Source: Candidatus Gastranaerophilales bacterium (lineage in GTDB: Bacteria; Cyanobacteriota; Vampirovibrionia; Gastranaerophilales; Gastranaerophilaceae). From it: a stretch of 12,467 nt of DNA. Every line of letters begins with the position of its first letter. The stretch's first letter is position 1. The notes beneath the pieces are model-generated. The model saw only the letters and a list, made by a program, of their open reading frames with translations. It did not search any database and was not told where the DNA came from. The stretch lies in assembly GCA_905235825.1 (NCBI GenBank), contig CAJONH010000134.1:1-12467 (forward strand). The letters are read 5' to 3'. Positions 6,494 through 12,467 of the stretch are shown here, piece by piece. Made by a program: the position numbers and the translations under genes.

Positions 6494-7448
6494 TATCATC
6501 CTCTCCGTTATTTTTAAGATACTCTTTTAAATTAATTGCGGCAGTTTTTGCATTATCCGTCATTTGCGGATTATTAATAATATCCTCTAAAATATCTTCA
6601 TCAAACAGGTTGTATAATGCCGTAACCGCATTTTTCACTACCTCCGCATCGGCATCAAATAACATTTGTTTTATTAAATCAACAGCTCTTGCATCATTAG
6701 AGTTCATTAAAACTTCAATTGCATTAATTCTTATACGTGGTGATTCGTCATGCAGTGATTTTTCAAGTGCATGAAAAACTCTGTCCCCTCTAAATTTTAA
6801 TTTATTTAATGCTTCTAAAGCACGTTCTTTTAAAAAAGTAAATTTATCGAGAAATCCTTTTTTACTTTCAAGAATAAAAACAAGAGAATCAACCGCTTTT
6901 TCGTCACCAAGCATGCCGAGAGCGGATACTGCCGATTCTTTAACATAAACGGAAGATTCGGATTCATCTTCAACAATATTCATTAAAGGAAGTACGGCAT
7001 ATCTGTCGCCTATTTTACCGAGGGCATCGGCACACGACAGTTTTACTTTATAATTTTCATCTTTATTATTTAAACAATATAAAAGCGGATATACAGCCTG
7101 AGAATCTTTCGTATTTGCAAGAGCTTTTGTTATGTTTATTCTTATCCTTGTAACGTTTTCGCCATCCTTTATTCTTTGCGAGAGCTTTTCTTTCATCAAC
7201 AAAGAATCAATAAGCAGAGTTCTGCTTGATTTATCTTTGTATTTATCAATTTTACCGAGTAAAAACATTAAAACTTCATAACAGTCGGAATGTTCAAAAA
7301 AATAATTATAAATGAGGATAAGGTGTTCGCTTGGATATTTTGCACTGAGTGCAATAATAGAGTCTATAACCGCCTTTGGATTTTCGGGGCTGATTATTTT
7401 ACAATCCTGTGCAAGTTTTTCATAGGGTATATTTGTATTATCATCCAT
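6486..7448 (-). CDS. HEAT-repeat protein
   Basis: 320-aa soluble, all-helical protein built of HEAT-type repeats, with no signal peptide or membrane span. Repeats are clearest from about residue 105 to 290, for example AVYPLLYCLNNKD with ALGKIGDRYAVLPL, then SAVSALGMLGDEKAVDSLVF, ALEALNKLKFRGD, INAIEVLMNSNDARAVDLIK and NAVTALYNLFDEDIL. The GDRYAV / GDEKAV turns match HEAT repeats of the phycobilin-lyase and adaptor type. Such proteins are scaffolds for protein-protein contacts; no catalytic motif is seen. It is the first gene of the operon with queC (8-nt overlap), from a promoter at 7503-7475. The Shine-Dalgarno is weak (GCGGAT just before the ATG). Function not assignable. Confidence 0.85.
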   Translation of the reverse strand: MDDNTNIPYEKLAQDCKIISPENPKAVIDSIIALSAKYPSEHLILIYNYFFEHSDCYEVLMFLLGKIDKYKDKSSRTLLIDSLLMKEKLSQRIKDGENVTRIRINITKALANTKDSQAVYPLLYCLNNKDENYKVKLSCADALGKIGDRYAVLPLMNIVEDESESSVYVKESAVSALGMLGDEKAVDSLVFILESKKGFLDKFTFLKERALEALNKLKFRGDRVFHALEKSLHDESPRIRINAIEVLMNSNDARAVDLIKQMLFDADAEVVKNAVTALYNLFDEDILEDIINNPQMTDNAKTAAINLKEYLKNNGEDDNE

Positions 7449-7474
7449 ATCCGCTTCATTCCAACCGTATATAC

Positions 7475-7503
7475 AGGATAGCCGAAAGATGAAACTATAT
7501 CAA
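7475..7503 (-). promoter_or_regulatory. Sigma70-type promoter of the HEAT-queC-DUF366-SPOR operon
   Basis: On the minus strand, TTGATA (7503-7498), a 17-bp spacer and TATCCT (7480-7475) predict a start near 7468, about 20 nt before the ATG at 7448. No riboswitch-sized leader remains, so a preQ1-type riboswitch is not present upstream of this queC operon. Confidence 0.5.
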
Positions 7504-7551
7504 GTATTTAGACAGGTATTTTATATATTTTCATTATTTTTGATTATGCAG

Positions 7552-7764
7552 TTACCTTTTTTCAATTTTAACATCATATCCTAAAATATCTGCAATTATT
7601 ACAAATTCATCATAAGAGATTGAACCTCTTAATACCTGCTGTGCCAAACTTCCTTTTGTATATTTTTTCCCTGTTCTAACCGTTAAGGCATCTGCAAGGT
7701 CTTTTTGCTTATACTTTTCCCGCTTTAAAAGCAGTCTTACTAATTCTGTTGAACTTAATATCAT
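7552..7764 (-). CDS. Small HTH DNA-binding protein (70 aa)
   Basis: A complete 70-aa protein that is almost entirely one HTH-like domain: helices STELVRLLLKREKY, then QKDLADALTVRTGKKYTKG, then SLAQQVLRGSISYDEFVIIA, ending ADILGYDVKI. The KDLA...SLAQ-x-LRG-x-ISY-x-E-x-x-x-IAD-x-LGY layout is that of small phage-like or chromosomal Cro-like regulators (compare DUF6471-type proteins); the exact family is uncertain. It has no Shine-Dalgarno; a TTGTCA-17-TATCAT promoter ends 6 nt before the ATG, consistent with a leaderless transcript. It is divergent from the 83-aa orphan with overlapping -35 boxes, so autoregulation plus control of the neighbour is a reasonable inference. Confidence 0.8.
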   Translation of the reverse strand: MILSSTELVRLLLKREKYKQKDLADALTVRTGKKYTKGSLAQQVLRGSISYDEFVIIADILGYDVKIEKR

Positions 7765-7770
7765 AGTTAC

Positions 7771-7799
7771 ATGATATATATTTGTATTTTTATTGACAA
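7771..7799 (-). promoter_or_regulatory. Promoter of the 70-aa HTH gene, leaderless geometry
   Basis: Minus-strand TTGTCA (7799-7794), 17-bp spacer, TATCAT (7776-7771), then exactly 6 nt (GTAACT) to the ATG at 7764. Transcription would begin at the start codon. No ribosome binding site is present. Confidence 0.5.
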
Positions 7800-7821
7800 A
7801 TATGTGATTAAATTATATCTT
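7793..7821 (+). promoter_or_regulatory. Candidate divergent promoter toward the 83-aa gene
   Basis: A perfect -35 TTGACA (7793-7798) with a 17-bp spacer to TATCTT (7816-7821). It overlaps the opposing -35 on the minus strand base for base, so the two polymerases would compete. An alternative -10, TATAAT at 7828-7833, has a poor -35 (TGATTA at 7805-7810). Confidence 0.4.
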
Positions 7822-7830
7822 TGATTATAT

Positions 7831-7874
7831 AATTGTTATTAAATCATTAATATGTTATCGATAATGTAACAATT
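7831..7874. repeat. Nested inverted repeats in the 83-aa gene leader (operator or hairpin candidate)
   Basis: AATTGTTA (7831-7838) is perfectly inverted as TAACAATT (7867-7874). Inside it lies a perfect 10-bp palindrome TTATCGATAA (7855-7864). The right arm overlaps ATGTAAC (7864-7870), which recurs in the opposite orientation as GTTACAT at 7766-7772 next to the HTH gene start. These are plausible binding sites for the adjacent HTH protein; no binding is shown. Confidence 0.4.
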
Positions 7875-7906
7875 TATTACAGAAAAGGAAAGGAAAAAGA
7901 AGAAAA

Positions 7907-8158
7907 ATGAATATGAACAATATAGAAATAATAAATGAACATATTAGAAAAACTACGAAGTATATTTTATATTGTGAGAGTTTAATCAGAATAATATATG
8001 CTGCAAATAATCAAGGATATCCTTATACAATAAACACCGGCCATATTAATTTGCTGACGGAGATATTATTTTCTTATATAAAATACTTACATATTTGTAT
8101 TTCAAATATGTCTACAGACTGGGAACTCTGCAAAAACAAAAAGGATAATATTCAATAA
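7907..8158 (+). CDS. Small orphan protein, 83 aa
   Basis: I do not recognise this protein. It is predicted mostly helical, with two long helices (roughly 5-30 and 47-70) around a YPYTINTGHINLL turn, and has no signal peptide. A purine-rich leader (AAGGAAAGGAAAAAGAAG) precedes the ATG at 7907; the second ATG at 7913 is also possible. Three cysteines (C23, C63, C74) are scattered without a metal motif. It is divergent from the 70-aa HTH gene, with candidate operators between, and may be functionally paired with it. It ends 3 bp from the end of the convergent 84-aa gene. Codon use looks like its neighbours, so it is probably a real gene despite its size. Confidence 0.6.
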   Translation: MNMNNIEIINEHIRKTTKYILYCESLIRIIYAANNQGYPYTINTGHINLLTEILFSYIKYLHICISNMSTDWELCKNKKDNIQ

Positions 8159-8161
8159 CAT

Positions 8162-8416
8162 TTAAATATATTGTTCTTCTTGAAGTGCGACGGCTGCAAT
8201 TTCGGTTGAATTAATACATACTTTTTTTATCGGGCCCATTGTTGATTTTTCTATAAGCATAGGGACTGAAGAATTTTTTTTCAAAATTCCCGCAAGTTCT
8301 TCATAAACACCAATCGGGTTATCCACATATAAAACCAAAGGTGCTGTAGTTCCTTTTAAAAAAACCAGAACAGAATTTCTTTTCTTCATATTAGCATTTG
8401 AAAAACCTTGCGGCAT
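8162..8416 (-). CDS. Conserved-looking small protein, 84 aa, unknown function
   Basis: I cannot name this protein. After a short leader (MPQGFSNANMKKR) it alternates strand- and helix-like segments: NSVLVFLKGTTAPLVLYVDN, PIGVYEELAGILKK, SVPMLIEKSTMGPIKKVCIN, STEIAAVALQEEQY, suggesting a small alpha/beta or beta-rich domain. No signal peptide, membrane span or catalytic motif is seen. The start at 8416 is well supported by GGGAGGA (8427-8421); an internal ATG at codon 10 lacks this. An extended -10 (TGCTATATT, 8451-8443) gives a leader of about 20 nt. It is divergent from the WG-repeat gene, sharing an inverted repeat with its promoter, so the two may be co-regulated. Confidence 0.7.
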   Translation of the reverse strand: MPQGFSNANMKKRNSVLVFLKGTTAPLVLYVDNPIGVYEELAGILKKNSSVPMLIEKSTMGPIKKVCINSTEIAAVALQEEQYI

Positions 8417-8442
8417 ATTATCCTCCCGTTTATATACTTTTT

Positions 8443-8451
8443 AATATAGCA
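8443..8451 (-). promoter_or_regulatory. Extended -10 TGCTATATT for the 84-aa gene
   Basis: On the minus strand TGC (8451-8449) followed by TATATT (8448-8443) is an extended -10 element. The predicted start is near 8436, about 20 nt before the ATG and upstream of the GGGAGGA site. Its TGCTA lies in one arm of the inverted repeat at 8447-8469. Confidence 0.45.
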
Positions 8452-8469
8452 TAAAAGTATTTTATGCTA
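8447..8469. repeat. Perfect 10-bp inverted repeat TAGCATAAAA-GTA-TTTTATGCTA
   Basis: Arms at 8447-8456 and 8460-8469 match perfectly around a 3-nt centre. Each arm supplies the TGCTA of an outward-pointing extended -10 element, so the palindrome itself builds two divergent promoters. It could also be an operator for a dimeric regulator. Confidence 0.7.
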
Positions 8470-8473
8470 AAAT
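8465..8473 (+). promoter_or_regulatory. Extended -10 TGCTAAAAT for the WG-repeat gene, leaderless geometry
   Basis: TGC (8465-8467) then TAAAAT (8468-8473), followed by exactly 6 nt (TTTCTT) and the ATG at 8480. Transcription would start at the start codon; no Shine-Dalgarno is present. No good -35 is visible, consistent with an extended -10. Confidence 0.5.
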
Positions 8474-8479
8474 TTTCTT

Positions 8480-9430
8480 ATGAAAAGATTATTTTTAATA
8501 ATATTTCTAATATTTTTTATACAGATGGGAATGAGTGCAAATGAAGCGGAGGAGGCGGCAAAAGAAGCTCCGTCTTTAATACGCTCGCCTGAATTCTACA
8601 CGGCTGCACAACAAGAACGAAATGTATATGTTTTTTCCGAAAATAATAAATTCGGTTTAAAAGATAAATCGGGAAATATTGTCGTACCTGCAATTTACCA
8701 AAAGATTATTATGACCGGTAAGAACGGGTGGATTGTTCAAAAAAAGAACAAATACGGTTTAATGGCTTCAGACGGTATTATATTAATAAAACCAAAATAC
8801 AGGTTTGCTGATAGAATTTTAGGCAGATATATAAAACTTGGAAATGACAGTGATTTTGGCATATATAACGAATACGGAGAAGCGATTTTACAGCCTGTAT
8901 ACACATCTATTGACCTTTTATACGGTAAAATGTTTTTAACATCAAGAAATTTTCGCTACGGAGTAACCAATTTCAAAGGAAATATACTTATTCCTAATAT
9001 TTGTGATGATATTTATATGAGCGAAAAAAATGTAATGAAAATTAAATACAAGGGCGAATGGTATGAACTTGATGATGTTGATGCCGAAAAACTTGCAATG
9101 CCCGATATTTATATTAATTCGGATAATAATGAAAATTCAAAACTAAAAGAAATATTTATTGATACAGGTGCTATTTCGGGATATTCCGTTTTAACTTTGT
9201 CGGATTATCTTATAAAAGTGGTTTCCTCGGTATCTCCCGCACACGAAGAAACAATTGATGATTTAATTCTGTCGCACGGAGCAGATACTGTCGGTATCTT
9301 AAAAACATTCGGCTGGCTGCCAAAGTATCCCGTTACCTTTATAAAAAAATATTACAGACATTTGATTAACCCGTTTAACGGGCTTCTTTCCGATACCAGA
9401 AACAAATTAAAAAATAAGTACGAGAGGTAA
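8480..9430 (+). CDS. Secreted WG-repeat protein
   Basis: 316-aa protein with a clear signal peptide (MKRLFLIIFLIFFIQMGMSA, likely cut after residue 20), so periplasmic or exported. Residues 56-180 hold four WG-type beta repeats starting NKFGLKDKSGNIVVPAIY (56), NKYGLMASDGIILIKPKY (90), SDFGIYNEYGEAILQPVY (124) and FRYGVTNFKGNILIPNIC (158); a degenerate fifth may begin at KGEWYEL (191). In all four the family's usual Trp is Phe or Tyr. The C-terminal 110 residues are unrelated, mixed helical, and not recognised. The next gene, an AsmA-family protein, begins 1 bp after the stop, so an envelope role in the same operon is likely. WG repeats are probably protein-protein contact modules; specific function unknown. 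Confidence 0.85.
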   Translation: MKRLFLIIFLIFFIQMGMSANEAEEAAKEAPSLIRSPEFYTAAQQERNVYVFSENNKFGLKDKSGNIVVPAIYQKIIMTGKNGWIVQKKNKYGLMASDGIILIKPKYRFADRILGRYIKLGNDSDFGIYNEYGEAILQPVYTSIDLLYGKMFLTSRNFRYGVTNFKGNILIPNICDDIYMSEKNVMKIKYKGEWYELDDVDAEKLAMPDIYINSDNNENSKLKEIFIDTGAISGYSVLTLSDYLIKVVSSVSPAHEETIDDLILSHGADTVGILKTFGWLPKYPVTFIKKYYRHLINPFNGLLSDTRNKLKNKYER

Positions 9431-9431
9431 A

Positions 9432-12218
9432 ATGACAATCAAAACATCGGGAAAAATTTTTATTTATTTTTTATCGGCAGCAGTTTTTATCACTGCTGCT
9501 TTAACCGCATTATATGTAAAAGGACTGCCTTACTTTGTATCTAATCCCAAAGTAATTAAATATGTGCAAGACAATGCAAAAAAATATTTAAATGCCGATT
9601 TAATTATTCAAAATCCTTTCTTAAAAACAGGATTTTCTCCCGAGCTGCAGTTTAAAATTTCAAGCATAATACTTCAAAAGGATAATGAAAAACTCTTAGA
9701 TTTAAAGAATTTCAACAGCGAATTTTCATTAGAAAAACTTTTTTCAAAAACTTTGATAATAAAAAAACTTACGGCAGAAAATATTTATGCCGATATAAAC
9801 AATATACAAAAACTTTTGCCCAAACAAAAACAGCAGCAAAAACAAAACGATAAAAATAACTGGAATATTAATATATTTGATGCTCTTTTAGGGGTTAGGG
9901 AATGTGAAATTTTTTATGCCGTTAATCCGGATGTAAAAGTCCACCTGAAAGGTGAACATATCGGAGTAAATAATGCAGAAAAAATCAAAAAGAATGTATA
10001 CTTTCAATTATCAGCCGATGTATCAAGAAAAGATAAAAAAGTAACTCTCAAATTAAATGATAACGGCAGTGTATTTTTTCAGGATAATCTTTTTCATATT
10101 GAAAACTGTCCGCTATCAATAAACAATTCAAATATTTTCATTAATTTAACCGCAGACAAAAAACAGAATTTTGATATAAATTTATTTTCAAAAAAATTAA
10201 ATATTAATGATATTTTGGATTTCTTAAATACTCAAATTATAGAAAATAATGTACAACGAGATGTAATTTCTTATTTTTCCGATATAAAAGGAAATTTGGA
10301 TTTTAATTTAAACATAATAAATAATAATTTAAACGGAAAATTTAAATTAAATGAACTGAAATTTAAAATAAATGATGTTGATAAAATTCCGATAACGCTG
10401 ACAAAAGGAAATATTGATTTAACTCCGGATAAAGTTACATTAAAAGATTTTGAGGGATATTACGATTTTGATAAGAAAAATAAAATTGATTTTGCGGGAA
10501 CCATAAAAGATTACTTAAAAAGCATAGATACGGATATAACCGGAAATGCACTGGTAAGAAATGATTTTTTAAAAAAACATCTTTCAAAAATGATAGGTAC
10601 AAATCTTGAAATAAAAGGCGAAGCACCTACACGAATAATATTTAAATCTAAAAATAATATAATGGATTTTGTGTGGCTGTTCAGACTAAAACCCGGTGAA
10701 AACATAAAATTCGCAAATGATTATCTTCCGTTTGAAAATACTTTTAGATTAATGAAATCGGATATGCATCTTGAAAATATGATTTTAGACATAAAATCAC
10801 TTGATTACCACATGATTAGTGAAGATAAACTTCCGAATAAAACCGAAAGAAAAGAAAAGCCGATACCCGTCTTTACGCTCACAAGCAGAATAAATATAGC
10901 AAATAATAATTATATTGAATTTTTAGGTTTTAAAATACCTAAACCCCTGCCAAGCGAACTGTTAAATTCGGTTCTAAAACAGCAAGTATTTAAAAAAGGA
11001 GAAATAGGCGGAAATCTTGTTATTGATAACAGAGGAAAAATTCCCGTGCTTAACGGTTACATGAATATGAATAAAGTTATTATTCCCTCTCAAAAAATAT
11101 TTATAAAAGAAGCTGTTATAGAAGCAAAAGACAATTTAATTCATCTTAATTCAAACGGCGGTTACAGACGTGCAAAATTTAACTTTAAAGGTGATATTTT
11201 AAACGAAATTAAATTTCCGATTATTATAAAAAATATTAACTTATCTCTTGCTGATATCAATCTTTTAAAAGTTCTTGAAGTTTTTAATAATCAAGCAGAA
11301 GAAAATGTTATTGCAACAGATGAGGGTATTATAAATGTTGAAAAAAGCGGAAATGAATTCGACATTCGCAATATAATAATTGAAAAAGGCAAATTTCATT
11401 TAGATAAAGGAAACTATAAAGATATTGAGTTCGCAAATCTTGATGCTGATTTAAGTTTAAACAAAGACGGAATCATAAACATAAAATCAAATAAATTTGA
11501 TTTTGCACAAGGGTTTTCATCTCTGGTTTCATCTTTTGATTTAATAAATAAAAAATATAACGTAAAACTCGGTGTAAAAGATGTAAATTCCGATATTACG
11601 GCAAAAGCTCTTTTGGATTTAGACCGTGAAATCACCGGAAAAGCAAGCGGATTCCTTGATTTATCAACGGACGAAACAATGAAATTAAGCGGAATAATTA
11701 AATTCAGAGTTTTAAACGGAACTATTGAAAAAATAGGGCTGATTGAATACGTGATGAAATGTGCTTCCCTTTTAAGAAATACATTTACAATGATAAGTCC
11801 TGCAATAATAGCAGATATAGTAAATATTCCCGCAGGTAATTTTGATAAAATCACAGGTACATTAAAATTAAATAACAATGTACTTACAAGAATAAATATT
11901 AAAACGTATTCCCCTCATCTGAGCAATTATATTGCAGGCAGATACAATATAGATAACGGTGATACTTCACTTAGAATTTATACTAAATTTTCTGACGTAA
12001 AAAAAGGTTTTACGGGATTTTTAAGAAAAATTTCGCTAAATTCACTCTCAAACCGAATACCGTTAAACAGCAGAAATGATGCAAATTATTACTCGGTTGA
12101 ACTGGCGGAACTTCCCGAAATTGATGCAAATGAAAAAGACTGCCAAATTTTCCTTACAAGAGTTGAAGGCGATATTGTAAACAATAACTATATTTCTTCA
12201 TTAAAAAAAATAAAATAG
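9432..12218 (+). CDS. AsmA/TamB/YhdP-like large envelope protein
   Basis: 928-aa protein with one N-terminal membrane anchor (about residues 8-29) and a long periplasmic body of beta-strand-rich repeats, the architecture of AsmA-family bridge-like lipid-transport proteins in diderm bacteria (AsmA, YhdP, TamB, YicH). The C-terminal region from about 700 has the AsmA-like signature: MKLSGIIKFRVLNGTIEKIG, then LLRNTFTMISPAIIADIVNI and GNFDKITGTLKLNNNVL. A Gln/Lys-rich patch (KQKQQQKQNDKNN) sits near residue 130. The start follows GAGAGG (9422-9427) with 4-nt spacing, 1 bp after the WG gene stop, implying coupled translation. The role is probably phospholipid movement or outer-membrane assembly; the exact subfamily is not settled, so no symbol is given. 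Confidence 0.85.
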   Translation: MTIKTSGKIFIYFLSAAVFITAALTALYVKGLPYFVSNPKVIKYVQDNAKKYLNADLIIQNPFLKTGFSPELQFKISSIILQKDNEKLLDLKNFNSEFSLEKLFSKTLIIKKLTAENIYADINNIQKLLPKQKQQQKQNDKNNWNINIFDALLGVRECEIFYAVNPDVKVHLKGEHIGVNNAEKIKKNVYFQLSADVSRKDKKVTLKLNDNGSVFFQDNLFHIENCPLSINNSNIFINLTADKKQNFDINLFSKKLNINDILDFLNTQIIENNVQRDVISYFSDIKGNLDFNLNIINNNLNGKFKLNELKFKINDVDKIPITLTKGNIDLTPDKVTLKDFEGYYDFDKKNKIDFAGTIKDYLKSIDTDITGNALVRNDFLKKHLSKMIGTNLEIKGEAPTRIIFKSKNNIMDFVWLFRLKPGENIKFANDYLPFENTFRLMKSDMHLENMILDIKSLDYHMISEDKLPNKTERKEKPIPVFTLTSRINIANNNYIEFLGFKIPKPLPSELLNSVLKQQVFKKGEIGGNLVIDNRGKIPVLNGYMNMNKVIIPSQKIFIKEAVIEAKDNLIHLNSNGGYRRAKFNFKGDILNEIKFPIIIKNINLSLADINLLKVLEVFNNQAEENVIATDEGIINVEKSGNEFDIRNIIIEKGKFHLDKGNYKDIEFANLDADLSLNKDGIINIKSNKFDFAQGFSSLVSSFDLINKKYNVKLGVKDVNSDITAKALLDLDREITGKASGFLDLSTDETMKLSGIIKFRVLNGTIEKIGLIEYVMKCASLLRNTFTMISPAIIADIVNIPAGNFDKITGTLKLNNNVLTRINIKTYSPHLSNYIAGRYNIDNGDTSLRIYTKFSDVKKGFTGFLRKISLNSLSNRIPLNSRNDANYYSVELAELPEIDANEKDCQIFLTRVEGDIVNNNYISSLKKIK

Positions 12219-12419
12219 TACAGTTCAGTTTAACGTCACGAATAATCATTCTTCACTGAAATTCATTCACAATATTATAAAAAAAATTAATATTTAATTG
12301 TTATATTAAGATTTATGAAGCATTGTATCAGCCTGTTTATGGGCATTTTCAATTTTATCTCATTTTTACAACATAAAAGAAGCAATTATTTAAAAGATAT
12401 ATACTTTATATATATGTAG

Positions 12420-12467
12420 ATGATAAAACAATACGAAAAATCAAAAGCAAAATCTACAATACGAAAA
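12420..12467 (+). CDS. Possible start of a gene running off the right edge
   Basis: An ATG at 12420 opens a frame of 16 codons to the window end (MIKQYEKSKAKSTIRK). SKAKSTIRK vaguely recalls the N-terminal SAM-like region of tyrosine recombinases, but 16 residues cannot support a family call. No Shine-Dalgarno is seen. The preceding 200 bp after the AsmA gene hold no supportable gene, RNA or strong terminator. Confidence 0.22.
   Translation, partial: MIKQYEKSKAKSTIRK
12428..12467. repeat. 12-bp direct repeat ACAATACGAAAA, 28-bp period
   Basis: ACAATACGAAAA occurs at 12428-12439 and again at 12456-12467, ending at the window edge. The 28-bp period is not a multiple of three, so it is a DNA-level rather than a peptide repeat. 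The context is A-rich, so chance is possible. Confidence 0.4.

Noticed and set aside
6494..6499. queC start at the ATG at 6499
   Set aside because: The GGAGAGG site touches that ATG, while the ATG at 6493 has proper spacing and gives the usual short queC N-terminus. It remains possible.
7449..7551. Possible preQ1 riboswitch upstream of the queC operon
   Set aside because: The predicted leader is only about 20 nt, and no C-rich loop with A-rich tail pseudoknot pattern is seen upstream of queC or the HEAT gene.
11414..11878. 154-codon minus-strand open frame inside the AsmA-like gene
   Set aside because: Shadow of a conserved AsmA C-terminal region; no ribosome binding site, no recognisable protein.
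12223..12262. TTCAGT...ACTGAA inverted pair after the AsmA gene as terminator
   Set aside because: Six-bp arms with a loop of more than 25 nt and no following T-run.
12312..12362. Minus-strand peptide DKIENAHKQADTMLHKS ending in a stop, resembling a protein C-terminus
   Set aside because: A stop lies immediately upstream in frame, so it could only be a gene remnant; 17 residues are too few to claim a pseudogene.
12315..12419. 34-residue plus-strand open frame with a hydrophobic stretch
   Set aside because: No ribosome binding site, no recognisable family, AT-rich sequence where such frames arise by chance.

Overview
The window is AT-rich (roughly 30% G+C by eye). It carries 14 confident or likely protein genes, an N-terminal gene fragment at the left edge and a possible gene start at the right edge. 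No rRNA, tRNA, CRISPR array or insertion sequence was seen. TGA is used as a normal stop. An AsmA-like envelope protein and a SPOR-domain membrane protein point to a diderm (Gram-negative type) bacterium. The BioY protein has the YIPQIPVVIF / VFGLGGG pattern I associate with cyanobacterial-lineage BioY. With the low G+C, the WG-repeat protein and the TupA-like fragment, my best inference is an uncultured gut-type Cyanobacteriota relative (Gastranaerophilales / Melainabacteria-like). This is an inference from protein style, not a proven placement.

Left part (1-3123). A minus-strand fragment of a TupA-like ATP-grasp glycosyl-modification protein runs off the edge through a short REP-like palindrome. 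Divergent from it are an XRE regulator and a split (two-gene) ChrA-type transporter. These converge, with no intergenic base, on a minus-strand YuiF/HI0325-type member of the Na+/H+ antiporter superfamily.

Middle part (3142-5234). A divergent promoter region drives the antiporter leftward and a rimI-bioY pair rightward: ribosomal-protein-type N-acetyltransferase, then biotin uptake S component, with overlapping genes. They face a four-gene minus-strand operon.

Operon 7503 to 4464 (minus). A promoter TTGATA-17-TATCCT precedes a HEAT-repeat protein, queC (preQ0 synthesis), a DUF366 protein and a SPOR-domain membrane protein. The genes are tightly packed or overlapping, so they are probably co-transcribed. 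DUF366 directly downstream of queC is the best candidate here for an uncharacterised activity tied to 7-deazaguanine metabolism.

Right part (7552-12467). A tiny 70-aa HTH protein is divergent from an 83-aa orphan, with overlapping -35 boxes and several short inverted repeats between them. Next comes an 84-aa orphan gene divergent from a secreted WG-repeat protein; a perfect 10-bp inverted repeat there places an extended -10 box on each strand. The WG-repeat gene is followed 1 bp later by a 928-aa AsmA-family protein, probably an envelope biogenesis operon.

A cross-cutting signal: three genes lacking a Shine-Dalgarno sequence (708+, 7764-, 8480+) each have a -10-like hexamer ending exactly 6 nt before the ATG, as expected for leaderless mRNAs, while nearly all other genes in the window have a recognisable Shine-Dalgarno.
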